Below are positions 7,223-15,189 of a DNA stretch of 15,189 nt, one piece after another. The translations under genes and the position numbers were made by a program. A model generated the notes under the pieces. It worked only from the letters and a program-made list of their open reading frames with translations. It searched no databases and was not told the origin of the DNA. This DNA is from Oscillospiraceae bacterium (GTDB lineage: Bacteria; Bacillota; Clostridia; Saccharofermentanales; Saccharofermentanaceae), in contig CADBNJ010000095.1 in NCBI GenBank assembly GCA_902795955.1, forward strand, positions 1 to 15,189, in the 5' to 3' direction. Each line of letters opens with the position of its first letter. Position 1 is the first letter of the stretch.

Positions 7223-7316
7223 AAAAAAGCCTCCTGTTTATGGATTTTAACGAATGATACAATTATAATACTTTTGTTTATAAAAATCTTTATTTTCGCG
7301 GGGCAGAGACAAACTG
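7223..7316. promoter_or_regulatory. AT-rich divergent promoter region between lipoprotein and cysteine-synthase operons
   Basis: 94 nt without a gene. ATTATAAT at 7262-7269 is a TATAAT -10 in both directions: 7262-7267 on the minus strand, about 40 nt before the lipoprotein start, and 7264-7269 on the plus strand. A second plus-strand candidate is TATAAA at 7279-7284 with GATACA 17 bp upstream. Neither strand has a strong -35. The 15 nt 7262-7276 match 1618-1632 at 14 positions. The cysteine-synthase gene has only GGGG at 7300-7303, 13 nt from its ATG, so its translation signal is weak. No T-box or riboswitch-like structure is apparent by eye. Confidence 0.45.
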
Positions 7317-8249
7317 ATGTTTTGCAGCAATATATTGGAAGCTATAGGGAATACGCCTTTGGTAAGGCTGAACAGACTGACTGATGAAGACAGTGCCGAG
7401 GTGCTTGTCAAGTTCGAAGCGACGAATATCGGCGGATCGATCAAGACAAGAACGGCATATAACATGATACTTGCAGCGGAGGAAGAGGGACTTATCGGCA
7501 AGGATTCCATAATCGTTGAGCCTACATCCGGCAATCAGGGGATCGGACTGGCTCTTGTGGGTGCCGTAAGAGGATACAGGACGATAATAATCATGCCGGA
7601 TTCCGTCAGTGAGGAGCGCCGCAAACTCGTGCGCCACTATGGAGCCGAAGTCAAACTGATACATGATTACGGCGATATCGGACAGTGCATTGACGAGTGC
7701 CTTAAGGCGGCATTGAGGATGAAGGAGAAGAACCCGAAGGTCTTTGTTCCGCAGCAGTTCGCGAACATTAACAACGTGCTGGCTCACAAGAAGTCAACGG
7801 TCGTGGAGATACTCGAAGATCTGGACGGACGCAGTGTTGACGGCTTCTGTTCAGGCATCGGCACGGGAGGAACGCTCACCGGGATCGGCGAGGAACTTAA
7901 GTCAAGATTCCCCGGTATCGAGATATGGGCAGTGGAACCCGAGAATGCCGCGATACTGGCAGGCGGAACGATAGGAACACATCTGCAGATGGGTATCGGC
8001 GACGGTATCATCCCCGAGATCTTCAACAGGGATATCTATGACGATGTATGTATCATAACAGACAAAGAGGCGATCGACATGTCCAAGCGCCTGGCCAAAG
8101 AGGAAGGCCTGATGTGCGGAATATCGAGCGGAACTAATGTTGCCGCAGCTCTCAAGCTCGCAAGGAAGCTCGGTCCCGGCAAGACTGTTCTGACGGTGCT
8201 GCCGGATACTGCCGAGAGATATTTCTCAACGCCTCTGTTCGGAGAGTGA
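7317..8249 (+). CDS. cysK: Cysteine synthase family PLP-dependent enzyme (310 aa)
   Basis: Fold-type II PLP enzyme of the O-acetylserine sulfhydrylase/cystathionine beta-synthase family, expected to make L-cysteine from O-acetylserine and sulfide in the cytoplasm. It begins with the typical ILEAIGNTPLV. The PLP lysine is predicted at K43 in NIGGSIKTRTA; the PLP-contacting loop is TSGNQG at 70-75; the phosphate-binding loop is GIGTGGT near 182; and a late CGISSGTN segment supplies the serine near the pyridine nitrogen. Length is that of CysK. Two deviations from common CysK sequences are visible: I-K-T-R in place of V-K-D-R after the glycines, and Gln in place of Thr in TSGNTG. These may mark a divergent subgroup, so the exact substrate is less certain than the family. 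No cysE is nearby. The next gene starts 3 nt after the stop. Confidence 0.88.
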   Translation: MFCSNILEAIGNTPLVRLNRLTDEDSAEVLVKFEATNIGGSIKTRTAYNMILAAEEEGLIGKDSIIVEPTSGNQGIGLALVGAVRGYRTIIIMPDSVSEERRKLVRHYGAEVKLIHDYGDIGQCIDECLKAALRMKEKNPKVFVPQQFANINNVLAHKKSTVVEILEDLDGRSVDGFCSGIGTGGTLTGIGEELKSRFPGIEIWAVEPENAAILAGGTIGTHLQMGIGDGIIPEIFNRDIYDDVCIITDKEAIDMSKRLAKEEGLMCGISSGTNVAAALKLARKLGPGKTVLTVLPDTAERYFSTPLFGE

Positions 8250-8252
8250 TAA

Positions 8253-11200
8253 ATGACAGCAAAAGAACGCAGTAAGGTCTTGTTTGGAATAGTCCCCGTT
8301 GCCGTTCTCATCATCGCGATCGTGGCGGTCTGCTATATGACGGCATCAAGGTTCGGCAATGATGTTCCGCAGACTCCTGCCGCATCTTCTGCTGTTCCTG
8401 AGAATAATACTCCTCAGATGACACTGATGATCTACATGATCGGTTCGGATCTGGAATCCAAGAGCGCATCGGCTACGACCGACCTGGAGGAGATGGCAAA
8501 CAGCGGCATAGATACATCATTGGTCAATCTGCTCGTCCTGTCAGGCGGAAGCGAGAAATGGCACAACGGTCTGCCGCCGGATGAGATAACTCTGCAGATA
8601 CTGACAAGTGACGGTTTCAGGAAGCTTGACTATAAGGACACGGGATCGATGGGTGAGGCAGCCTGCCTTCAGAGATTCCTCGATTATTCATATGCCAATT
8701 ACAAAACGGATAAGTTCGATCTGATCCTGTGGGATCACGGCAACGGACCGCTTATCGGATACGGCAAGGACACACTCAACAATAATGATTCGCTGACGCT
8801 GAACGAGATGAAGACCGCTCTCGAAGGATCTGAGTTCGGACGGGATAATAAGCTCGGCTTTATAGGATTTGATGCCTGCCTTATGGCATCTGCAGAGCTG
8901 GTGCTGACACTTGATGATTATGCCCGTTATCTTGTCGCTTCACAGGAGATAGAACCCGTATTCGGCTGGAATTATTCTTTCCTCAAGGACTGCGGCAAGG
9001 TGTCTGATGAAGACCTCACAAAGGAGATAGCGGACTGTTATAAGAAGTACAGTGAGGAGTATTTCGCGGATAAGGAGTTTCTGAGGTCCCCCGTTACGAT
9101 GTCCGTGACGGATCTTACAAAAGCGGAGGATCTTGAGAAGTCGATAGATGAGTTCTTTGCCGTGGCGTCCAAAGATGTCAGCGGTCATTATGCAAAGCTT
9201 GCCAAGGCACGCACGGAGATCAAGTCGCCCGGACGCGGAAGTACGGGTTCGGAGTATGACTTTGTGGACCTGATGTCAATGGCGGATGCAATGTCGGAGG
9301 ACTATAAAGACCAGGCTGCAAAGCTTAAGGATGCTCTCGGCAAGGCGGTTGTCTACAATGTCTCGAGCGAAGAGGATTACTGCGGGCTGAGCTTCTATTA
9401 TCCGTTCTACAACAAGAATTATTACAGGAATTCATGGCATGATGAATATGTTAAGCTCGGGCTGTTCAGTGACTACACTAATTACCTGTCAAGGTTCGAC
9501 CAGATATGGCTTGGATCCGATTACTCGGATTATTTCGAGACTCTTGGCAGCATCGAAGCAGGCAGTGAGCTTAATTCATTCACGCTTCAGCTGACACCGG
9601 AACAGCAGCAGTATTATCTCGGGAGCGGCTATTACATAATGCGCAAGTTCATCGATCCCAACGACGGACATGAGGAATACAGCGCCGTGTACTACAGTTC
9701 CGTCACGGATTATGATGACGGCGTTATAACGGCCGATTACAACGGCAAGGCGCTGTTCTTCGTTACCGACTTCGGTGAGAAGGTTATTCCTCTTGTCAAG
9801 CAGGTTGACTATAACAACGGCGTGTCGGAATTCTACTCGTATTTTACCTTGTGCAACAATGATTTCGGAACGGGTGCGGAGGATTCATACAAATCCTGCG
9901 AGATGCATTTCAGCTATGACGGCAACGAGGATAAAGTTACTATTGACGGTATCTACGAGATCGTTGATTCGGAACTGTCATCCGGAAAGAGGACACCGGT
10001 CGATCCGAAGGATTGGGTATATTACAGGATCTCGCATCTTCCGAGCAAGATACTTACAAGAAATGACAACGGAACCATCAGGAATTATTTCGATTGGGAT
10101 AAAGGCAACTGGATGATGTGGAATGAACTGGCTACCGCAGATAATGTAAGGCCTTCATATGAGACACTGTATAACGACGGGTCGGAGTATTTCATCATGT
10201 TCGATATCGGAGATGTCCAGGGCGGAAGATACTGTTCTGAGATGTTCCCGATCATTCTGTCAGATGACCCCGGCGTCAGTGATGCCGATATCAATGATGT
10301 CACCTGGGGTGATGACGGTGCTGAGATATTTGATGATAAGGGCATCAAGGTATCCCTCAAGTATTCGCTTGCACCTGACGGCAAAGTATATCTCTATCTC
10401 GGATCAGAGAGAGATAAGAAGCAGGATTACAGTGTCTCGCTTGCGAATGTCTCATTAAACGACAGATCTGAAGTGGACAGGACGTATTACTTTATCAAGG
10501 GTGAACCGGAATGGAAGACGGTATATGACATTACTGACAAGCTCAAGGATGGTACAAACACGCTGGAATTCACGCTTGAGGTAAAGGAAAGCAAGTCGCG
10601 TGCCACGATAGCAATACAGCCGGTAAGAGTGACCATCCCCGATACGGCTCCCAAGCCCGCGGCAATGATCAGTCCCGTAATGGGGGCAAGTGCCGAGGAA
10701 CAGACAGTTTATAATGACGATGATCTCGAGATCGGCCTGAAGTACCTCGGATATTACGCCGGTACGGACGGATTGTTCTACAGTAATACCATGACGGTAG
10801 AACTCGATGTAAAGAACAAGACGGGAAGCGCAGCGGAATATAATTTTGAAGGCATCATCGTTAACGGCGTTTACATTCAGAACAAGGGCGATGAGATGTC
10901 CGTAAAGCCCGGCAAGGTATGTCATGACAAGATCGATATATCTGACCGGACTATCGGAAGCGCAGGCCTTAAATGGGGAGCGATCTACTGGAATGATGAT
11001 GATAAGCTGCCGGAGATTGATGCGGTATCTTCACTGTCGCTCGTGATAAGGATAAACGATACGATCTATATATGTGAACCAAAGCTCAAGGATCACGCGA
11101 CGGATGTTGCCCCTGTGATAGGAGATGATATACTATACGAGGATGACACGATCAAGGTGGTTGTTGCCCCGGGCGGCAAGACGAACAAAGGTGACAGTGT

Positions 11201-11438
11201 TGTAAATCTGTTCAATTTGTGGATAATTAATAAGACGGACAGATACAGGGTATTCAAGGTCTGTGAGGCAGATGATTCCACAGTCCTGAACTTCGGTGAT
11301 ATCGTGGAGATACCGGGAGGTTACGCCGTAACGAGTGTCATAGTTGACAGTGGTGATCTCGGCGGGAAGTGGCCGCTTTATTACATAGCCACCGTCGACG
11401 GGACATACAGGTCAGGGGATTTTGAATTGAGATATTGA
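8253..11438 (+). CDS. Large membrane-anchored C11 (clostripain-family) cysteine peptidase (1061 aa)
   Basis: Extracytoplasmic protease. Residues 9-30 are one hydrophobic segment after a short basic N-terminus, a signal anchor or signal peptide; C27 is preceded by Val, so it is not a lipobox. The C11 domain spans about 55-430: TLMIYMIGSDLE at 57-68, the catalytic histidine H162 in WDHGNG and the catalytic cysteine C209 in GFDACLMAS. The H-to-C spacing of 47 is like that of characterised C11 enzymes. Members of this family cleave after Arg or Lys and are often activated by self-cleavage between the two residues; K172 lies in the right region, but this is inference. The remaining 600 residues are beta-rich, with three related segments starting near 692, 819 and 961 (pattern Y/F-x-D-D-x-x-I-x-V). 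The protein is about twice the size of clostripain. GGAG at 8241-8244 serves the start; gaps to neighbours are 3 and 19 nt. Confidence 0.93.
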   Translation: MTAKERSKVLFGIVPVAVLIIAIVAVCYMTASRFGNDVPQTPAASSAVPENNTPQMTLMIYMIGSDLESKSASATTDLEEMANSGIDTSLVNLLVLSGGSEKWHNGLPPDEITLQILTSDGFRKLDYKDTGSMGEAACLQRFLDYSYANYKTDKFDLILWDHGNGPLIGYGKDTLNNNDSLTLNEMKTALEGSEFGRDNKLGFIGFDACLMASAELVLTLDDYARYLVASQEIEPVFGWNYSFLKDCGKVSDEDLTKEIADCYKKYSEEYFADKEFLRSPVTMSVTDLTKAEDLEKSIDEFFAVASKDVSGHYAKLAKARTEIKSPGRGSTGSEYDFVDLMSMADAMSEDYKDQAAKLKDALGKAVVYNVSSEEDYCGLSFYYPFYNKNYYRNSWHDEYVKLGLFSDYTNYLSRFDQIWLGSDYSDYFETLGSIEAGSELNSFTLQLTPEQQQYYLGSGYYIMRKFIDPNDGHEEYSAVYYSSVTDYDDGVITADYNGKALFFVTDFGEKVIPLVKQVDYNNGVSEFYSYFTLCNNDFGTGAEDSYKSCEMHFSYDGNEDKVTIDGIYEIVDSELSSGKRTPVDPKDWVYYRISHLPSKILTRNDNGTIRNYFDWDKGNWMMWNELATADNVRPSYETLYNDGSEYFIMFDIGDVQGGRYCSEMFPIILSDDPGVSDADINDVTWGDDGAEIFDDKGIKVSLKYSLAPDGKVYLYLGSERDKKQDYSVSLANVSLNDRSEVDRTYYFIKGEPEWKTVYDITDKLKDGTNTLEFTLEVKESKSRATIAIQPVRVTIPDTAPKPAAMISPVMGASAEEQTVYNDDDLEIGLKYLGYYAGTDGLFYSNTMTVELDVKNKTGSAAEYNFEGIIVNGVYIQNKGDEMSVKPGKVCHDKIDISDRTIGSAGLKWGAIYWNDDDKLPEIDAVSSLSLVIRINDTIYICEPKLKDHATDVAPVIGDDILYEDDTIKVVVAPGGKTNKGDSVVNLFNLWIINKTDRYRVFKVCEADDSTVLNFGDIVEIPGGYAVTSVIVDSGDLGGKWPLYYIATVDGTYRSGDFELRY

Positions 11439-11445
11439 TATAGCG

Positions 11446-11450
11446 GGAGG
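11446..11450 (+). promoter_or_regulatory. Ribosome binding site deciding the metalloprotease start
   Basis: GGAGG is 7 nt before ATG at 11458. An in-frame TTG at 11452 would lie only 1 nt from it, so ATG 11458 is the likely start. That start also gives the standard lipoprotein signal opening MKRTF. Confidence 0.8.
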
Positions 11451-11457
11451 GTTGGAA

Positions 11458-13041
11458 ATGAAGAGAACTTTTGCATCCAAGTTTTTGGCAGCATTACTGT
11501 CGGTGACCGTGTGTGCGGGTCTTGCCTCATGTGCAGGGACCGGCGCAACTGAAGCATCGATCTCGACGGGGGTCGAGGAAGGCCGTAAAGGAGAGATCGC
11601 ACCTTCGGAGGTGCCGTCTGACGTTCCGACTAACAGTTCGGAGTATTCCAAGTCAAAGGTATCACACGATAAATTGACCGGCGTTAATTACGTAATGATC
11701 TACGACCCCTACATCTATGATGAGAACAACAAGTACGACACCGGCACCGGTCTTTCTACCGGCAGGCTTGATGGTCAGATAATCACCGGTCAGAGCCGTG
11801 CCGGTGATGATAATCCGGATGATCTCGGGCTTCATGACATGATCTCACAGTCCGATATCAACGGCGGGCTCGAAGGACTCAATGTCAACTTCGACGGAAG
11901 CAGGGCATCCGGCTTTGACCCCGTATATAAGCTTGGCGACAAGCATACGTTCTATCATTACGACAAGGAGCTCAAGAGCAGGGAGGAAGACAAGTTCAAG
12001 TGCGTCTATGAAGGTGACCACTGCTATGTATGGAGCCTTGACGATTCTATCAGCAAGAGTGATGCATCCAAGTTCGGTGAGGAATTTGACAACGTCATCT
12101 ACGGTAAGGACGTGCAGTGCTTCGGAACCCCGCGTTTTGTAGAGAACGGCGGCAAGGTCAACATTCTCTTCTATGAGATGAGAAGGGATCTCGGCGGTTT
12201 CTTCGCGATGGTTGACATCTATTCATCGGCTGAGGTTACCAAGAGTGACATAAGCAGATACGGTCTTAACACCGATCATGCTATCATCAACATCAATTCC
12301 ACAAGAGTGAAGACGGATCCTGATTTTGTTAAGTCCACACTGTCGCATGAGTTCCAGCATCTGATCTGCGCATCGGATACTTTCAAGGCTCCGGGAACGC
12401 CTTTTATGCGCACATGGCTCAACGAGTCAATGTCAGCCTTTGCAGAGGACTATGTATACAGCGGTATCAAGAACAAAGGGCGTTACAACATCCTTTATTA
12501 CCTCAGCGACAGGTTCCGCAAGGGTCAGTCTCTCTATAATTTCTCCATTGAGAATGACCAGTATATCGGTGCTTACGGAACGGTATACCTTTTTGCCGAA
12601 TATCTGGAGAAGCATGCCGGAACGGAAGTGTTCAGCAACATTCACCGCTATTGGGCAGACAAGGGATATCCGCAGATGACTGAGTCGGAAGCACTGTATT
12701 ACAGCGTGCCCGAATCATTCCGCAACGAGATCGCAGGCAAGTATGATTATTCATCAGAGGTCTCAGGCAAGATCGGAAGCGAATACGATCAGTGGATGAG
12801 CAAGCTCACGCTGGACTTCTTCATCGAGACGACTAAGCCGGATCTCGCCCGCCTCAACAGCTCAGAGCAGAAATACATCTATTCCATGCTCTATGATGAG
12901 GTGAATCCCACAACGATCGAAGGCGGCGGAAGGATATTCGTGGCTACTGACAACGGAACATTTGAGATCCCTGATGATGCTGACAAGGGACTCATCTATG
13001 TCGGATTCGACAAGGATTTCAATGTGGTAGGCATCGCTTAA
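11458..13041 (+). CDS. M30-like zinc metalloprotease lipoprotein (527 aa)
   Basis: Predicted surface-anchored protease. The signal peptide has a lipobox LASC with Cys25, followed by a Ser/Thr/Glu-rich spacer to about residue 60. The zinc site is H297-E-F-Q-H301, with a probable third ligand E323 in WLNES, 22 residues later, followed by AFAEDY. This layout, preceded by a strand segment KVNILFYEM and DHAIINI, resembles the hyicolysin (M30) group of extracellular metallopeptidases. The region before residue 240 could be a propeptide or substrate-binding domain; I do not recognise it. Substrate unknown. It follows the C11 peptidase gene by 19 nt, so two secreted proteases of different catalytic type are probably made together, one perhaps processing the other. 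Confidence 0.85.
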   Translation: MKRTFASKFLAALLSVTVCAGLASCAGTGATEASISTGVEEGRKGEIAPSEVPSDVPTNSSEYSKSKVSHDKLTGVNYVMIYDPYIYDENNKYDTGTGLSTGRLDGQIITGQSRAGDDNPDDLGLHDMISQSDINGGLEGLNVNFDGSRASGFDPVYKLGDKHTFYHYDKELKSREEDKFKCVYEGDHCYVWSLDDSISKSDASKFGEEFDNVIYGKDVQCFGTPRFVENGGKVNILFYEMRRDLGGFFAMVDIYSSAEVTKSDISRYGLNTDHAIININSTRVKTDPDFVKSTLSHEFQHLICASDTFKAPGTPFMRTWLNESMSAFAEDYVYSGIKNKGRYNILYYLSDRFRKGQSLYNFSIENDQYIGAYGTVYLFAEYLEKHAGTEVFSNIHRYWADKGYPQMTESEALYYSVPESFRNEIAGKYDYSSEVSGKIGSEYDQWMSKLTLDFFIETTKPDLARLNSSEQKYIYSMLYDEVNPTTIEGGGRIFVATDNGTFEIPDDADKGLIYVGFDKDFNVVGIA

Positions 13042-13081
13042 GGCCGTCTCCGGGTATAGCTGACGGGCAGAGAGGATAATA

Positions 13082-14206
13082 ATGTCGGAACTGTTATGTA
13101 AGATCAATTCACTGGCTATATTCAAGGGCGTAAGCGAGTCTGAGCCTCTGAAGAGTCTGCGCGGATTTCTCAAGATCGCTGATGATGTATCGGAGACAAG
13201 ATATAATGTGCTCGAGAAGTATACTTCATTTGTGAATGCGTTATACAGTATCAGGCAGGACGGTGACCTTGCGGCGGCTATATGGAATTCTCTGAAGTAT
13301 GACGATAATCCGCTTCTTGCAGCATACGTCAAGGCGGAATCGGCAAGGATAAGAGGCAAGGAACCGCTGAAGATAAGTGCCTTGCTGAAGTCAACTTCGG
13401 ATAAGGAGCTTGACCTTCTTAACGAGATATCGCTTACCTCATACGCTGATGTCGAGAAGATGCTCGCCTACGACGGGTATGTCGCCCAGTTCAAGACAAC
13501 GGGGATCGACATCAAGGACAAATACATGAAGATGCTCGAGAACATCACCAGGAGCGGCTACGGAATGTATGCCGACAACGCGGTGTTCAGGACTGAGGGA
13601 AGCGAGCTCATTCCGGTAAAGTATCCGGATAAAGTCAGGGCTGAGGGGCTCTTCGGCTATGAGTCCGAGCGAAGCAAAGTAATAGAGAACACAAAGGAAT
13701 TCGTGAAGGGACAGCCGTATGCGGATATACTTCTGTACGGCGAATCGGGAACAGGTAAGACTGCGACTGTCAGGGCGACAGCGAGGATGTTCGCGCAGTA
13801 CGGTGTAAGGCTTGTCTCGGTTGGCAAGAATGAGATGATGAACCTGATCCCGCTGATCGAGAGATTATCGACGGTGCCCATGCGGTTCATACTGCTCCTT
13901 GATGACATCATCGAGGATGTCTCACTTCTTGAGAGTGCGATAACAAGTGCCAGGCAGAATATAGCGATCTATGCCACGAGCAGTAATACCCAGACGAATC
14001 TTGCCGGTTTGTTCGGCATGAACATATTCCTCGACAGGCCTGATAAGGCGGAGTATCTGAGGATCGCGCATAAGATATGCGAAGCGAGGGGAATAAGGAT
14101 CGGGGACGAGGAGTCTTTCGAGGTTGAGGCAGAGAAGCTTGCATCGATCGAAGGAGGCAGATCCGCCCGCAGCGCACGCAGGTTCGTGGATCTGATGGGA
14201 AGATAA
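13082..14206 (+). CDS. DUF815-type AAA+ ATPase (374 aa)
   Basis: Cytoplasmic P-loop ATPase. Residues 1-185 are a helical N-terminal region without known motifs. The ATPase core follows: an ADILLYG strand and Walker A GESGTGKT at 220-227, Walker B FILLLDD with D274-D275, a TSSNTQTN sensor-type segment near 303, and a C-terminal helical part ending EGGRSARSARRFVDLM, which is characteristic of the DUF815 family. The family's biochemical role is unsettled. AGAGG at 13071-13075, 6 nt from the ATG, supports the start. It is 40 nt after the metalloprotease gene, and its TAA overlaps the ATG of the MATE gene by 1 nt, implying coupled translation. Whether it works with the neighbouring membrane proteins is not shown by the sequence. 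Confidence 0.88.
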   Translation: MSELLCKINSLAIFKGVSESEPLKSLRGFLKIADDVSETRYNVLEKYTSFVNALYSIRQDGDLAAAIWNSLKYDDNPLLAAYVKAESARIRGKEPLKISALLKSTSDKELDLLNEISLTSYADVEKMLAYDGYVAQFKTTGIDIKDKYMKMLENITRSGYGMYADNAVFRTEGSELIPVKYPDKVRAEGLFGYESERSKVIENTKEFVKGQPYADILLYGESGTGKTATVRATARMFAQYGVRLVSVGKNEMMNLIPLIERLSTVPMRFILLLDDIIEDVSLLESAITSARQNIAIYATSSNTQTNLAGLFGMNIFLDRPDKAEYLRIAHKICEARGIRIGDEESFEVEAEKLASIEGGRSARSARRFVDLMGR

Positions 14207-15189
14207 TGACATTAGTCCGTGATATGACAAAGGGGAATATCTTTGGTCATATCATACTGTATGCCGTTCCCATGATACTCGGCAATTTCCTTCAGCTCAC
14301 ATACAACATGGCCGATTCGATAATAATCGGCAAATACCTGGGTCAGGATTCCCTGGCATCCGTCAGCACGGTCAATCCCGTAATGACGCTGATGGTGCTG
14401 GGCGCATCGGGGATAGGCATGGGCGCTTCGATCATAATCGCAAGGCTTTTTGGTGCGGAGGAATATTCACGTCTCAAACGCGAATTCTCCACGGCTGTTA
14501 TTGCGGGAACAATATTCTCTTTTCTGGTGTTTGCCGCCGGGTTTATCTTCTCCCGCGAGATCCTGGTGCTCATAAAGACCCCGCCTGAGATCATTGACGA
14601 AGCACTTGTATATCTCAGGATCATGTTCATAGGTTTTCTATTTACTTTCCAGTACAATCTCATGTCTCATTCGCTGAGGGGGATCGGCAATACGGTAATG
14701 CCGGTCGTGTTCCTCGGCGTGTCCTGCGGACTTAATATCGCTCTTGATCTGTTGTTTGTCGGACAGCTTGGATACGGCTCGGAGGGAGCAGGTATTGCGA
14801 CCGTCATCTCTCAGGCGGTGTCTGTGGTATGCTGCGTTCTCTACATTTATTTCAAAGTGGATCTGCTTCACCTCGGCAGAAAGGATCTTGTTGTGGACAA
14901 GAAGCTGCTGGGAGAGACATCCCGTCTCGGCCTTGTCACTGCACTCCAGCAGGCGGCTCAGCCCGTCGGCAAGATATTCATCCAGAGCACTATCAACTCG
15001 TGCGGCGTCACGGTGATAGGTGCGTTCAATGCCGTGTGCAGGGTCGATGATTTTGCATGCATCCCTGCGCAGAGCATCGGAAGCGGCATCATGACATGCG
15101 TGGCACAGAACAGGGGACACAAGGATCCTCAGAGAGTGCGCGATACGATGAAGTGGGGACTTATCGCGGCGCTGTGTTATTTTCCGGTA
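14206..15189 (+). CDS. MATE-family multidrug/toxin efflux transporter, 3' end beyond window (328 aa visible)
   Basis: Inner-membrane antiporter that exports organic compounds using a Na+ or H+ gradient. The reading frame stays open to the window end, so the last 120 or so residues are missing from a protein usually near 450 residues. The start MTLVRDMTKGNIFGH is followed by the family-typical segments LYAVPMILGNFLQLTYNMADSIIIGKYLG and SVSTVNPVMTL. About eight hydrophobic helices are visible, with the half-way loop near residue 225 (KVDLLHLGRKDL). GGGA at 14197-14200 sits 5 nt before the ATG; the start overlaps the previous stop as TAATG. An in-frame ATG at 14224 (MTKGN) lacks a ribosome binding site. 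Substrate unknown. Confidence 0.93.
   Translation, partial: MTLVRDMTKGNIFGHIILYAVPMILGNFLQLTYNMADSIIIGKYLGQDSLASVSTVNPVMTLMVLGASGIGMGASIIIARLFGAEEYSRLKREFSTAVIAGTIFSFLVFAAGFIFSREILVLIKTPPEIIDEALVYLRIMFIGFLFTFQYNLMSHSLRGIGNTVMPVVFLGVSCGLNIALDLLFVGQLGYGSEGAGIATVISQAVSVVCCVLYIYFKVDLLHLGRKDLVVDKKLLGETSRLGLVTALQQAAQPVGKIFIQSTINSCGVTVIGAFNAVCRVDDFACIPAQSIGSGIMTCVAQNRGHKDPQRVRDTMKWGLIAALCYFPV

Noticed and set aside
8331..8333. Cys27 of the C11 peptidase as a lipoprotein cysteine
   Set aside because: The residue before it is Val, which does not fit the small residue required at that position in a lipobox.
13044..13066. CCGTC/GACGG inverted repeat before the DUF815 gene
   Set aside because: Short stem with a 13-nt loop and no T-run; likely chance, and it would cut the operon.

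Overview
The window carries twelve complete protein-coding genes and one gene cut by the right edge. They are packed tightly on both strands, and I see no rRNA, tRNA, insertion sequence or CRISPR. Strong GGAGG-type ribosome binding sites, many N-terminal lipoprotein signals, a clostripain-family protease, a macro-domain protein with a Clostridia-type C-terminal region and a MATE pump all suggest a member of the Bacillota, class Clostridia, probably a gut or rumen anaerobe. Base composition is balanced by eye (not computed). This taxonomic call is inference.

Left part (1-7222). Four genes on the minus strand encode small lipoproteins that are recognisably related to each other but match no family I can name. 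They come as two tandem pairs, 1548->4 and 7222->5837. Between the pairs lie a divergent ABC exporter operon on the plus strand (ATPase 1647-2384, 12-to-14-TM-style permease 2371-4044) and two minus-strand genes, a stand-alone von Willebrand factor A protein (4047-4691) and a macro-domain protein with a helix-rich C-terminal domain (4789-5835). The macro gene begins 1 nt after the stop of the upstream lipoprotein gene, so the right-hand pair and the macro gene look like one transcription unit.

Right part (7317-15189). Five plus-strand genes follow one another with gaps of 3, 19 and 40 nt and then a 1-nt stop/start overlap: a cysteine-synthase-family PLP enzyme, a very large membrane-anchored C11 (clostripain-type) cysteine peptidase with three repeated beta-rich C-terminal segments, an M30-like zinc metalloprotease lipoprotein, a DUF815-type AAA+ ATPase and a MATE transporter. 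Spacing suggests an operon whose products act largely at or outside the membrane.

The two divergent intergenic regions (1549-1646 and 7223-7316), each upstream of a lipoprotein pair, share a 15-nt box, ATTATAA(C/T)ACTTTTG, which on the minus strand reads CAAAAGT(G/A)TTATAAT and contains a perfect -10 hexamer. This links the two lipoprotein operons to a possible common promoter or regulator and is, with the lipoprotein family itself, the least explained signal in the window.
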